From CAYPHY01 sp964410625 (GTDB lineage: Bacteria > Chloroflexota > Anaerolineae > Promineifilales > Promineifilaceae): a stretch of 64,000 nt of DNA. The DNA lies in assembly GCA_964410625.1 (NCBI GenBank), contig CAYPHY010000011.1:1-64000 (forward strand). The letters are read 5' to 3'. Position numbers and translations under genes: made by a program. The notes below the pieces were generated by a model, which was not told the origin of the DNA, made no database searches, and saw only the letters and a list, made by a program, of their open reading frames with translations. Shown one piece after another: positions 9,284 to 17,491 of the stretch (positions are counted from its first letter, which is position 1; the number at the start of each line of letters is the position of its first letter).

Positions 9284-10339
9284 GTGAAGAACCTATTGAT
9301 CACCGGAGGGGCCGGATTCATCGGCTCTAACTTTGTCACCTACCTCCTCCGTAAATACCCGGGCTATCAGGTCGTCGTCTATGACAAACTGACCTACGCC
9401 GGAAATCTCGACAACCTGCTCGAGGTTTCCGACGATCCCCGCTATCACTTCATCAAAGGCGACATCTGCGACAAAGCGGCCGTCGAGGCCGCCATCACCA
9501 CTCACCACATTGATACCATCGTCAACTTTGCCGCCGAAACCCATGTAGACCGTTCGATCATGAACCCCGACGCCTTCATCCAAACCGGCGTCTATGGAAC
9601 CTACGTCCTCCTCGAAGCAGCACGCCAATTTGAGCTAGAACGTTACCACCAGATTTCCACCGATGAAGTCTATGGTGACGTCCCTCCTGGTGTGATGAGC
9701 AAGGAAACGGACAACGTCAATCCGCGCAGCCCCTATGCTGCCAGCAAAGCCAGCGCCGATCTGTTGGTCCATGCCTATCACATCACTTATGGCCTTCCAA
9801 CAACCATCACGCGCGGCTCAAACAACATCGGCCCCTACCAATACCCAGAAAAAGCCGTCCCCCTCTTCACCACCAACGCCATTGACAACGAGCCGCTGCC
9901 CGTCTATGGCGACGGCCGCCAGATGCGCGAATACCAATACGTCCTCGACCATTGCGAGGCGATTGATCTGGTGCTGCATCAGGGGACGCCGGGCGAAATC
10001 TACAACGTCGGAACCGGCCAGGAAGTTGAAAACCTGGAGATGATCGCCATCTTGCTAGAGACATTGGATCGGCCGCGTAGCCTCATTCGCCACGTCTTTG
10101 ACCGGCCCGGCCACGACCGCCGCTACAGCCTCGACATCAGCAAAATCCAAGCATTGGGCTGGACGCCGCGCCATACGCCGGAAGAAGCCATCGCCATGAC
10201 CGCCCGCTGGTATCGCGATAATGAATGGTGGTGGCGTAAGATCAAGGAAGGGGAGTACCAAAGCTACTATCAAGCCCAATACGGCGAACGGCTGCGGCGG
10301 GCGGAGAGGGAATTGGAGACTGAGAGATTGAGAGACTAG
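9284..10339 (+). CDS. rfbB: dTDP-glucose 4,6-dehydratase
   Basis: Converts dTDP-D-glucose to dTDP-4-keto-6-deoxyglucose, the branch point of rhamnose and other deoxysugar synthesis. 351 aa, extended short-chain dehydrogenase fold. NAD-binding TGGAGFIGSN is at residues 7-16, the substrate loop STDEVYGD at about 125-132, and catalytic Tyr151/Lys155 in YAASK. The GTG start at 9284 has AAGGAGA at 9264-9270, a long spacing of about 13 nt. The last residues (RELETERLRD) are translated from the family B word repeat that starts about 10311 and provides the stop, so the native C-terminus was probably shorter or replaced. No rhamnose pathway partner genes are adjacent. Confidence 0.9.
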   Translation: MKNLLITGGAGFIGSNFVTYLLRKYPGYQVVVYDKLTYAGNLDNLLEVSDDPRYHFIKGDICDKAAVEAAITTHHIDTIVNFAAETHVDRSIMNPDAFIQTGVYGTYVLLEAARQFELERYHQISTDEVYGDVPPGVMSKETDNVNPRSPYAASKASADLLVHAYHITYGLPTTITRGSNNIGPYQYPEKAVPLFTTNAIDNEPLPVYGDGRQMREYQYVLDHCEAIDLVLHQGTPGEIYNVGTGQEVENLEMIAILLETLDRPRSLIRHVFDRPGHDRRYSLDISKIQALGWTPRHTPEEAIAMTARWYRDNEWWWRKIKEGEYQSYYQAQYGERLRRAERELETERLRD

Positions 10340-10439
10340 GAGATTAGGAGACTGGGAGATTAGGAGACTGGGAGATTGAGAGTGGTAGTTATAGACCAAA
10401 GTCTCCCAGTCTCCTAGTCTCCCAATCTCTTCTTTTTTT
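10311..10439. repeat. word hairpin, family B, with T-run (possible terminator)
   Basis: Left part repeats GAGATTAGGAGACTGG words; the right part (10400-10431) is the complement with AGTCTCCCAGTCTCCTAG. It ends in a seven-T run at 10433-10439, so it may terminate rfbB transcription. The T-run lies directly before the citrate synthase ribosome binding site. Confidence 0.75.
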
Positions 10440-10441
10440 GT

Positions 10442-10447
10442 AAGGAG
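10442..10447 (+). promoter_or_regulatory. Shine-Dalgarno of citrate synthase
   Basis: AAGGAG, eight bases upstream of ATG 10456. It decides the start. Confidence 0.75.
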
Positions 10448-10455
10448 AAGATGTA

Positions 10456-11595
10456 ATGAGCGAAACTGCAAAAGGACTGGCCGGTGTGACAGCGGCCGAT
10501 ACTAGCCTGAGCCGTGTGGACGGCGAAAATGGCGAATTGATTTACCGTGGCTACGACATCCGCGAACTGGGTGCACAGGCCACTTTTGAAGAGATTGTCT
10601 ACTTGCTATGGAATGGCAACCTGCCTACCCAAAGTCAATTGGACGCCTTTAAGCAAGAACTGGCAGGCCAACGCGCTTTGCCGCCGGAATTGCTGGCGAT
10701 GATGCGTGGCTATCCCCATGATGCCCACCCAATGGCCGTCCTGCGCACGGCCGTCAGCGCCCTCGGTATGCTCGACCCAACGGCCGATGACATCACGCCA
10801 GAAGGGGCCAGAGCAAAAGCATTAAAGTTAACGGCCGTTACCCCCACCATCGTCGCTGCCTGGGAGCGACTACGCAACGACCAGGAACCCGTTCCGCCGC
10901 GTGATGACCTCGACTTCGCCGCCAACTTTCTCTATATGCTCAACGGCGAAGAACCCAACCCCGATGGCGTGCGTGCGCTCGATGCCTATCTGGTCATGCT
11001 CGCCGACCACGACTTCAACGCCTCCACCTTTGCCGCCCGCGTCACTACCGGGACCTTAGCCGATATGTACTCGGCAATCACCACCGCCCTCGGCACGCTG
11101 AAGGGGGCGGCACATGGCGGCGCGAACCAGCGAGCGATGGAGCAATTTGTGGAAGCGGCCGAATCAGGCGATGTTGAAACCTGGTATCGTAATGCCCGCG
11201 CCAACGACCGGCGGATCATGGGCATCGGCCACCGCGTCTACAAAGTAGAAGACCCACGTGCGGGGATTTTGCGGCCGTTGGCCGAAAAGTTCGCCGCCAG
11301 CAGCGGCCAAAGCAACTGGTTCGACATCGCCAGCCAGATTGAGAAGCTGGCCCGGCAAGACGACTATTTCATCCAACGCAATCTCTATGCCAATGTGGAT
11401 TACTATTCGGCCGTCGTCCTCTACACCATCGGCATCCCCATTGACCAGTTCACCTGCATCTTTGCCATCAGCCGCATGGCGGGTTGGACCGGCCATGTTA
11501 TCGAGCAAATCAAAGACAACCGCCTCATCCGCCCCAAAGCGCGATACACCGGCGAAGTCGGCCGTCACTACAGCCCCATCACCGAACGCAATTAG
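10456..11595 (+). CDS. gltA: citrate synthase
   Basis: Condenses acetyl-CoA with oxaloacetate to citrate. 379 aa, the short type I form common in Gram-positives, archaea and Chloroflexota. Active-site region LKGAAHGGANQ is at about residues 215-225, GHRVYKVEDPRA at about 257-268, and the C-terminal PKARYTGEVGRHYSPI motif includes the citrate-binding Arg. The start is supported by a good AAGGAG. It is a single gene flanked by repeat hairpins; a strong terminator sits at 11753-11788. A 2-methylcitrate synthase role cannot be excluded from sequence alone, but no prp genes are nearby. Confidence 0.9.
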   Translation: MSETAKGLAGVTAADTSLSRVDGENGELIYRGYDIRELGAQATFEEIVYLLWNGNLPTQSQLDAFKQELAGQRALPPELLAMMRGYPHDAHPMAVLRTAVSALGMLDPTADDITPEGARAKALKLTAVTPTIVAAWERLRNDQEPVPPRDDLDFAANFLYMLNGEEPNPDGVRALDAYLVMLADHDFNASTFAARVTTGTLADMYSAITTALGTLKGAAHGGANQRAMEQFVEAAESGDVETWYRNARANDRRIMGIGHRVYKVEDPRAGILRPLAEKFAASSGQSNWFDIASQIEKLARQDDYFIQRNLYANVDYYSAVVLYTIGIPIDQFTCIFAISRMAGWTGHVIEQIKDNRLIRPKARYTGEVGRHYSPITERN

Positions 11596-11616
11596 GTCAA
11601 GTATGCTCATTAGCAA

Positions 11617-11696
11617 CGCAGAGGCGCAGAGCAGCAGAGACGCAGAGTATAATTTCTACTTTCTCTGCGCTTCTGTCGCTCTGCATCTTTGTGTTT
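11617..11696. repeat. word hairpin, family H (GCAGAGGCGCAGAG)
   Basis: GCAGAGGCGCAGAGCAGCAG and GACGCAGAG words face CTCTGCGCTTCTGTCGCTCTGC on the other arm, separated by an AT-rich loop. Lies just after citrate synthase. Confidence 0.7.
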
Positions 11697-11752
11697 ACAT
11701 TCGTGCCGGGATTTAATCAAGCTGCTCGTTCAACATCAGCAAGCAATGAGAA

Positions 11753-11788
11753 GTAGCCCGGAAGCATTCCGTCTCCGGGCTACTTTTT
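11753..11788 (+). terminator. intrinsic terminator after citrate synthase
   Basis: Perfect 10-bp stem, GTAGCCCGGA at 11753-11762 with TCCGGGCTAC at 11774-11783, followed immediately by five T. Confidence 0.88.
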
Positions 11789-11789
11789 C

Positions 11790-11795
11790 TATAAT
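11790..11795 (+). promoter_or_regulatory. -10 box (TATAAT) for a leaderless sugar dehydrogenase mRNA
   Basis: TATAAT ends eight bases before ATG 11804 with no Shine-Dalgarno between. It abuts the upstream terminator, so a new transcript must start here. Confidence 0.6.
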
Positions 11796-11803
11796 ACGTC
11801 TCC

Positions 11804-13198
11804 ATGAGACAACGTACATTCTGGATAGCCTCTCTTATTCTGCTTCTATTATCCGCCTGCCAACCAACGGGGGAGGGTAACAACGGTAATAGCCAGGTCG
11901 CTGAATCCACACAATCCGCACAATCCACAACTTCAGCCCCAGACGCTGAAACGCCAGTGATCCCAACGGCTACACAAACCTTCCTGCCCGTGGTGGAAAC
12001 GGCCGCCTCCGCTACGGCCGCTCCAGATGCATCAGCCACCCCCGTCGCCTCGCCGACTGCACAGCCAACGGCCGTTGTCACCCCCACTACGCCACCAACA
12101 GCTCCGGTGGAGGCCATTTCGCTTGCTCCCATCGTAACCGAAGGACTGTCCAGGCCCGTTTACCTCACCCATGCCTTCGATAACCGCCTCTTTATTGTTG
12201 AGCAAGATGGGGCCATACGAATTATTCAAGATGGGCAGCTCTTACCCGAACCCTTTCTGGACATTAACGGACGAGTAGATTCAGACGACTACGAACAAGG
12301 CCTGTTGAGCATGGCCTTCCATCCAAATTATGCGACGGCCGATCAACCCGGCGCAGGCATCTTCTACGTCTACTACACCGACAACAACGGCGATACCGTC
12401 GTTTCCCACTTCCAGGTTAGCAACGACGATCCCAACCGTGCCAACGCGGACAGTGAAACGATTATCTTGCAGGTGGAACAACCCTACGCCAACCACAACG
12501 GCGGCCTGATTAAATTTGGGCCAGATGGCTATCTCTATATCGGCCTGGGTGATGGCGGTTCCGGTGGCGATCCCTTGGGCAATGGACAAAATTTGGCGAC
12601 GTTGCTCGGCTCCATCTTACGCATCGACGTCAGCCAGGCGGGTGACACCTATGATATCCCGGCCGATAACCCCTTTGTAAATGACCCCAACGCTCGGCCG
12701 GAGATTTGGGCTTATGGCTTGCGTAATCCCTGGCGGTTTAGCTTCGACCGGCTGACCGACGATCTCTACATTGCCGATGTTGGGCAGGCGATGTGGGAAG
12801 AAGTGAGTTTCCAACCGGGCAATAGTAGCGGCGGCGAGAACTATGGTTGGAATATCATGGAAGGGAGCGTCTGCTACAACGCGGCCACTTGCGACCAAAG
12901 TGGATTGACGCTGCCGATCTTCGAATACGATCACAGCAAAGGCTGTTCGATCACCGGCGGCTACGTCTATCGTGGGCAACAGTTCCCTGAACTGACCGGC
13001 AACTACTTTACTGCCGACTATTGCAGTGGCATCGTTTGGCGGCTCCTCCCTGATCCCGATGGCAGCGGCCGTTGGCTGGAGGCCGAATTCCCGACAACTT
13101 CCTTGATCATCCCCTCCTTCGGTGAAGACGCCAACGGCGAACTCTACATCGTCGCCCACTCCGGCGCGGTCTACCAAATTCAACCGGCGGGTCAGTGA
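11804..13198 (+). CDS. PQQ-type sugar dehydrogenase lipoprotein
   Basis: Probable membrane-anchored extracytoplasmic aldose dehydrogenase of the soluble glucose dehydrogenase (GSDH/YliI) beta-propeller family. 464 aa. Lipoprotein signal with lipobox LSAC (Cys19), then a Thr/Pro/Ala-rich linker to about residue 105. The propeller follows: LSRPVYLTHAFDNRLFIVEQ, QGLLSMAFHPNY, HNGGLIKFGPDGYLYIGLGDGG, WAYGLRNPWRFSFD and FEYDHSKGCSITGGYVYRG. These contain the His and Arg positions conserved in PQQ-binding relatives. PQQ dependence is known for the family, not shown here. The stop TGA lies one base before a 20-bp perfect hairpin shared with the convergent Rieske gene. Confidence 0.85.
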   Translation: MRQRTFWIASLILLLLSACQPTGEGNNGNSQVAESTQSAQSTTSAPDAETPVIPTATQTFLPVVETAASATAAPDASATPVASPTAQPTAVVTPTTPPTAPVEAISLAPIVTEGLSRPVYLTHAFDNRLFIVEQDGAIRIIQDGQLLPEPFLDINGRVDSDDYEQGLLSMAFHPNYATADQPGAGIFYVYYTDNNGDTVVSHFQVSNDDPNRANADSETIILQVEQPYANHNGGLIKFGPDGYLYIGLGDGGSGGDPLGNGQNLATLLGSILRIDVSQAGDTYDIPADNPFVNDPNARPEIWAYGLRNPWRFSFDRLTDDLYIADVGQAMWEEVSFQPGNSSGGENYGWNIMEGSVCYNAATCDQSGLTLPIFEYDHSKGCSITGGYVYRGQQFPELTGNYFTADYCSGIVWRLLPDPDGSGRWLEAEFPTTSLIIPSFGEDANGELYIVAHSGAVYQIQPAGQ

Positions 13199-13247
13199 GC
13201 GGTAAGCAGTAATCGGTAAACGGTTATCCGATTACTGCTTACCGCTC
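13197..13247. repeat. word hairpin, family A, perfect 20-bp stem between convergent genes
   Basis: Arms 13197-13216 and 13228-13247 are perfectly complementary (GAGCGGTAAG... against ...CTTACCGCTC). The stop codons of both converging genes touch or lie in it. It could serve as a bidirectional transcription barrier although T-runs are missing. Confidence 0.85.
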
Positions 13248-13605
13248 ACCGCTTACCGTCCACTCGCACCATCACCATCTCCCCCTCCTCCTTCACCTCA
13301 TACGTCCGCAGCCGGTAATACTCATCCTCCGGCCAGGTGAGGCGGCCGTTGCGGATGTCAAAACAGTATTCATGATCGGCACAGGTGATCTTCCAACGAT
13401 GCAAGGAACCTTGCGAGAGATCGGCCGCTGCATGGGGGCATTCGCTGTGAAAAGCGTATAGCTTTCCTTCCCAGCGAGTGAGGATAATCTTACGGCCGTT
13501 GACCTTGACCGTTGTCATCTGCCCTTCGTGGACGGTCGTGCTGGGGACGGATGCCACAAACCCTTCATCCTGTTCTGCGGCCGGTCGCCGCCCGAAGAAA
13601 GACAT
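13246..13605 (-). CDS. small Rieske [2Fe-2S] ferredoxin-like protein
   Basis: 119 aa from the ATG at 13605, which shares one base with the upstream gene's TAA (TAATG), so it is translationally coupled. A longer frame to 13638 is therefore unlikely. Rieske ligands are visible as Cys56/His58 (CPHAAADL) and Cys75/His78 (CADHEYCFD). No membrane segment, so it resembles the soluble ferredoxins that feed electrons to oxygenases or act in nitrite reductase NirD-like roles. No oxygenase partner is adjacent. The last residues GKR and the stop derive from the family A hairpin. Confidence 0.85.
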   Translation of the reverse strand: MSFFGRRPAAEQDEGFVASVPSTTVHEGQMTTVKVNGRKIILTRWEGKLYAFHSECPHAAADLSQGSLHRWKITCADHEYCFDIRNGRLTWPEDEYYRLRTYEVKEEGEMVMVRVDGKR

Positions 13606-14384
13606 TACTGGGCCTGGGCGATCAACAGTTCCGCCCACTCCATATCATCTTCACGCGGCGCAGGGACTGGCGGCCGTGAATAATCCAACCGCAAATCAAA
13701 CCGCGCTCGACGATATAACTCATGGAGGATGGTATTTAGCTCGACAAGTGGTTCGTCATCACCGGGCAAAAGGGGCAAGGAAAAGGAGGGGATTGGCTGG
13801 CGCAAATTAAAGGCAAGCAGTTGCGCGCGCGGCAGATCGCGGCCGCGACTGATCAGGATGCGGTAATCTCGCTGCACCTCGCGGCCGACCACCGGCATCG
13901 GCTCACCGGCATGCAGCAGATCGATCTCAACCAGATTGGTGCGCGACCGAAACACCTGCGCCCGTTTATCTTCATAATCCCTACGCCCCTGCTGATGCAG
14001 CTTATTCACCGGCGACAACAGTTCAATAAGCGTTACCAACCGCCCCGTTTCCACCTCATGGACTTCCAGAAATGTCTCGCCCACCTCATCATTCAGCGGT
14101 GCTTCAACGTCCAAAAAGGCCACTCCGGCCGCAACTGGGGCCAGCACCGGGGACGCCGGTTGCCGTTCAACGACCGCGATGTCAGGACGGCCGATCAACA
14201 CCACATCATCCGGCTTCAGCAAATACGTTCGCCGTTCCAAACCAACAAAGTACTTTGGCGCAACCAGTGGAACAAGCGCATCACGTATAGCAGCGATCAA
14301 GCTATTATGAACATCCGGCCACAACGCCGGATGCTCCAGATAGGGGTCCATCCCCGGAAATGGCGAGCCAATAGCGTGGTCCAT
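13605..14384 (-). CDS. DUF4058 family protein
   Basis: 259 aa from ATG 14384. The frame is open to 14477 but the family N-terminus (SPFPGMDPYLEHPALWPDVHN) begins directly after 14384, and TACAAT sits six bases upstream, consistent with a leaderless start. DUF4058 proteins are of unknown function and are abundant in cyanobacteria, Planctomycetes and Chloroflexota. The fold resembles PD-(D/E)XK nuclease-like proteins, which is inference. The motif VVLIGRPDIAVVERQ followed by FLDVEAPLNDEVGETFLEV and LIELLSPVNK is the conserved core. It is coupled to the Rieske gene. Confidence 0.8.
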   Translation of the reverse strand: MDHAIGSPFPGMDPYLEHPALWPDVHNSLIAAIRDALVPLVAPKYFVGLERRTYLLKPDDVVLIGRPDIAVVERQPASPVLAPVAAGVAFLDVEAPLNDEVGETFLEVHEVETGRLVTLIELLSPVNKLHQQGRRDYEDKRAQVFRSRTNLVEIDLLHAGEPMPVVGREVQRDYRILISRGRDLPRAQLLAFNLRQPIPSFSLPLLPGDDEPLVELNTILHELYRRARFDLRLDYSRPPVPAPREDDMEWAELLIAQAQ

Positions 14385-14390
14385 ATCATG

Positions 14391-14396
14391 ATTGTA
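14391..14396 (-). promoter_or_regulatory. -10 box (TACAAT) for a leaderless DUF4058 mRNA
   Basis: On the minus strand TACAAT ends six bases before ATG 14384, with no Shine-Dalgarno between. Confidence 0.45.
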
Positions 14397-14516
14397 TGAA
14401 TAGCCTACATATGTGTCAATCAACCTGACACCAACTCTGCCTTCAATACCTCGTGACGAGTCTAAGGTAAGTGGCAAGGACGTTGCTTACCATTAATGTC
14501 CTACGCTAAGCTATGC

Positions 14517-14522
14517 TATAAT
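14517..14522 (+). promoter_or_regulatory. -10 box (TATAAT) for the DUF433/DUF5615 operon
   Basis: Consensus TATAAT about 48 bases before ATG 14571. No convincing -35 element at 17 bp. Confidence 0.4.
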
Positions 14523-14570
14523 GTATGGAGTGAGTCCTGAGCAAGTCAAAATAGAAATGGATTAAGCAAT

Positions 14571-14801
14571 ATGAACTTTTCGCGGATCACGATTGACCCA
14601 AACCAGATGGGAGGTATCCCATGTATTAGAGGTTTACGAATTCCTGTAGCAACTATTGTGGGGATGGTCGCTGATGGTATGGATTGGGATGAGATTATTG
14701 ATGCCTATCCTGATCTGGAACCAGAAGACATTTATGAAGCATTACGCTATGCGGCCGAGGCTGTGCGCGAAAGAGCATTACCGCTGATGGAAGTTGCATG
14801 A
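14571..14801 (+). CDS. DUF433 antitoxin (VapB-like)
   Basis: 76 aa. ITIDPNQMGGIPCIRGLRIPV at residues 6-26 and the ADGMDWDEIIDAYPDLEPEDIYEALRYAA helix pair are the DUF433 signature, a small HTH-type DNA-binding antitoxin usually paired with a PIN-like DUF5615 toxin, as here. Family knowledge suggests it neutralises the toxin and autorepresses the operon. It overlaps the toxin ATG by 4 nt (ATGA). Confidence 0.87.
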   Translation: MNFSRITIDPNQMGGIPCIRGLRIPVATIVGMVADGMDWDEIIDAYPDLEPEDIYEALRYAAEAVRERALPLMEVA

Positions 14802-15178
14802 GGTTTCTGATTGATAATGCGCTATCGCCTAAAGTAGCCAAGGGGCTTCGAGACGCTGGCTATAACGCTGCTCATGTTCGCGATTACGGTTTGCAAGCTG
14901 CATCAGACACAACAATTTTGGAACGCGCTGCCAGCGAAAATCGCATTGTTGTTTCTGCGGATACCGATTTTGGTACATTGCTTGCGCTACGGCAGGAGAG
15001 GCAGCCATCGTTTATTCTTTTTCGTCGCACTACCCAACGTCATCCAAACAAACAGTTAGAGCTGCTATTAGCTAACTTACCGTCTATACAAAAAGCACTA
15101 GAAACAGGAAGTGATGTTGTCTTTGAGCAACAACGAATTCGTATTCGCCAACTTCCAATTACAAAGAGACAATTATGA
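14798..15178 (+). CDS. DUF5615 PIN-like toxin
   Basis: 126 aa, complete. MRFLIDNALSPKVAKGLRDAGYNAAHVRD opens the Mut7-C/PIN-like DUF5615 fold, with acidic Asp6 in LIDN and ADTDFGTLL around residue 51, the positions expected to hold the metal in this nuclease class. RNase activity is inferred from family. It overlaps both the antitoxin and the next gene by 4 nt, so the three are one translational unit. Unlike the hicA and hepT toxins in this window, it has no disabling mutation. Confidence 0.82.
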   Translation: MRFLIDNALSPKVAKGLRDAGYNAAHVRDYGLQAASDTTILERAASENRIVVSADTDFGTLLALRQERQPSFILFRRTTQRHPNKQLELLLANLPSIQKALETGSDVVFEQQRIRIRQLPITKRQL

Positions 15179-16254
15179 CTTTCACCGAAATTCGCGTCTT
15201 TCCCGTTAGTGCAACGGTTGTCATGCGTAGCACCCTCTTCGCCCTGGCCAATATGGGGGCCAAGCTCCAGGCGTATAACGAGACCAACGGCGTGATTGTC
15301 GCCACCGTCTCTAAATGGCTGGGGCTGCAAAAGCAAGAAGTCGTTGCCCGCGTGCGTGCCTATGAGACCTCCTGCCAAATCGAACTAGAAGCCCCCGATG
15401 CAGAAAAGGTGCAGGAGTTGTTGCAACTCATCGGCACCTATGTCCGCGACGGAGCGCGAATCCAGGCCAACGCCACCATCCAATGGATAGACCTGCAACG
15501 GCAACAGGCCAACCAGGCTCGCCGCCAGCAGTTGACATCCCAGGCCAAACAAATGCTCTCCGGCGGTCAGTCAGGGTCAACGGCCGTCATCCCCGCCACT
15601 GATACAACAGATCAGAACGCCCTTGTTCCCAGCGACGACCCGGCACGGCCGCTCCCTACCTACCTCAACGAACCTATTCCCATCCCCGACAATCCCGGCG
15701 TCCTGGTGAAAAACGAGCAAAACCGGATCATCGAGCTAAAAGTAGACCGCGAGATATTCACTGACCGCACCGGCTATCTCGTTGCCTGCACAGTCTGTAA
15801 GGCCACCGCCATTCGCGGCAGCCTCTTTTGCCCCAATTGCGGCCGTCCCCTAACCCTGGAAGCGATCCAACCCGATCTGCGCCAGAATGTGCAACGCGCC
15901 GCCAGCAACAGTCTGACCTACAGCTTGATCGGTCTGGCTCTCAATTTACTCCCCCTGCTAATTCTCGTCCTCCCCGCCCTCTTATCCACTTCCGGCGGCA
16001 CACTGCTGGAACGGATCAGCCAATCATTGACCCCACTGACGATTGCCCTGGCATTGGCACTCGGCATCCTTCCGGCGATGTTCCTCGGTTGGTGGGCGAT
16101 CCGCCATGGGCAACGGGCCGCCTGGTATAACAACCTCCCCGCCGTGTTGGAAGAAGGGGGCAAGGGCAAATCGGCCGTCGGCAACGCCCTCGGCTGGCTC
16201 GACATCTACATCGGCGCAGCCTGGATCATCTTCATCATCATCGCCCTTCTGTAA
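15175..16254 (+). CDS. zinc-ribbon membrane protein of unknown function
   Basis: 359 aa. The N-terminal 100 residues form an alpha/beta domain without recognised family. Residues about 120-150 are a Gln/Arg-rich helix. A zinc ribbon CTVC...CPNCGRP spans about 205-225. Three hydrophobic segments follow at about 250-275, 288-312 and 338-359, the last ending the protein inside the membrane. It begins with an ATGA overlap on the DUF5615 toxin, an unusual extension of a toxin-antitoxin operon, which may be coincidental read-through linkage. Function not assigned. Confidence 0.75.
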   Translation: MTFTEIRVFPVSATVVMRSTLFALANMGAKLQAYNETNGVIVATVSKWLGLQKQEVVARVRAYETSCQIELEAPDAEKVQELLQLIGTYVRDGARIQANATIQWIDLQRQQANQARRQQLTSQAKQMLSGGQSGSTAVIPATDTTDQNALVPSDDPARPLPTYLNEPIPIPDNPGVLVKNEQNRIIELKVDREIFTDRTGYLVACTVCKATAIRGSLFCPNCGRPLTLEAIQPDLRQNVQRAASNSLTYSLIGLALNLLPLLILVLPALLSTSGGTLLERISQSLTPLTIALALALGILPAMFLGWWAIRHGQRAAWYNNLPAVLEEGGKGKSAVGNALGWLDIYIGAAWIIFIIIALL

Positions 16255-16307
16255 AGCGATTTGGCAAATCGCTTGATCACACAACCACACAACCACATCG
16301 GGCTACA

Positions 16308-17384
16308 TCATCCAAAATCAAACCCAAGCTGCTTTTGTTCCACCTGCTTGATATTGCTCACCCCCACCCCAATCAAGCGCACCGGCTGGCCCGGCGGCCA
16401 ATTCTCCTCCAACAACACGGCCGCATGATGATAGATCGTCCCTTCCTCATCCGTCCCTATCTCTAACGAACGCTGGCGAGTAAAAGTGGTAAAGTCCGCC
16501 CAGCGGAACTTCACGCGAATCGTGTGCGCTATCAGCTTCCGCTTCTGCAACGACTGTGCCACCTCGGCCGACATCTCGCGCAACTGCTTCTGCAATCGCT
16601 CCCGGTCCGTCACATCCTCGCTAAACGTCCACTCCTGGCTGATGCTCTTCGCTGGGCCACGCTCCGGCCGCACCTCGCGCTCGTCTATCCCTTTGGCATG
16701 ATTGATCAGCTCATCCGCCTGTCGTCCAAAATGTCGCCACAGCAGTTCTCGTTCGGCCGTTGCCAATTGACCACAAGTGGTGATGCCAATTTGCTCCAAC
16801 CGTTCGGCCGTGCGCGGGCCGATGCCCCAAACCACCCTTGTCGGCAATGGGGCCAGAAAAGCCGCCTCCTGCCCCGGCAGGACAATCGTACACCCTTCCG
16901 GCTTCTCAAAGTCTGATGCAACCTTTGCCACCAATTTGCACGTCGCCAGCCCCACCGACGCCGGTAATGATGTTGCTTGTCGCACGCTGGATTGCACCTC
17001 TCGCGCCAGCGGCCATGGGTCAGCCTCCTGCCCACTCAATTCCACATACGCCTCATCCACGCTCATCTTTTCCACCAGGCCATACGCTTCCAACACCGCC
17101 ATCACCTGTGCCGATAGCTCACGAATACGCGGCCAGTTGGCGGGGACGATCTTCAAGCGCGGGCAAAGACGCAGCGCCTGGCTGGTGGCCATCGCCGAAC
17201 GCACCCCGAAACGGCGTGCCTCATAACTGGCCGAGGCAACCACCCCCCGTTGCTCCGGTCGGCCGCCCACCACCAACGGAACGCCCACATCCTCCGGGTG
17301 ATCCAGCCGGTGGACATTGACATAAAAAGCATCCATATCTACGTGCAAGATAGCACGCGGCCAGGAAACTATTGCATCATGCAT
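16308..17384 (-). CDS. dinB: DNA polymerase IV (Y family)
   Basis: Error-prone translesion polymerase. 358 aa. The catalytic metal motif HVDMDAFY is at residues 14-21 (Asp16, Asp18) and SVDEAYVELSG at about 103-113 supplies the second acidic pair. The helix-hairpin-helix region VVWGIGPRTAERLEQIGI and a little-finger domain follow. The C-terminus KQLGFDFG resembles a beta-clamp binding peptide (QLGFDF). The ATG at 17384 is the first in frame. No LexA-like operator is evident upstream; a family B word hairpin (17397-17490) separates it from the PucC-like gene. Confidence 0.93.
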   Translation of the reverse strand: MHDAIVSWPRAILHVDMDAFYVNVHRLDHPEDVGVPLVVGGRPEQRGVVASASYEARRFGVRSAMATSQALRLCPRLKIVPANWPRIRELSAQVMAVLEAYGLVEKMSVDEAYVELSGQEADPWPLAREVQSSVRQATSLPASVGLATCKLVAKVASDFEKPEGCTIVLPGQEAAFLAPLPTRVVWGIGPRTAERLEQIGITTCGQLATAERELLWRHFGRQADELINHAKGIDEREVRPERGPAKSISQEWTFSEDVTDRERLQKQLREMSAEVAQSLQKRKLIAHTIRVKFRWADFTTFTRQRSLEIGTDEEGTIYHHAAVLLEENWPPGQPVRLIGVGVSNIKQVEQKQLGFDFG

Positions 17385-17396
17385 CTTTAGGGAATA

Positions 17397-17490
17397 AGAA
17401 AAAGAGATTAGGAGACTGAGAGACTAGGAGATTGAATATACCAGTCAGTCGCCCAGTCTCCCAATCTCTTAGTCTCTCAATCTCTTCCAA
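17397..17490. repeat. word hairpin, family B
   Basis: GAGATTAGGAGACTGAGAG words on the left face CAGTCTCCCAATCTCTTAG words on the right, with a central ATATACCAGTC loop. Lies between dinB and the upstream PucC-like gene, both minus strand. Confidence 0.75.
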
Positions 17491-17491
17491 A

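Noticed and set aside
10311..10439. Family B repeat as a CRISPR-like or coding element
   Set aside because: Words vary continuously and form a hairpin rather than repeat-spacer units; the open frame at its start is only the read-through end of rfbB.
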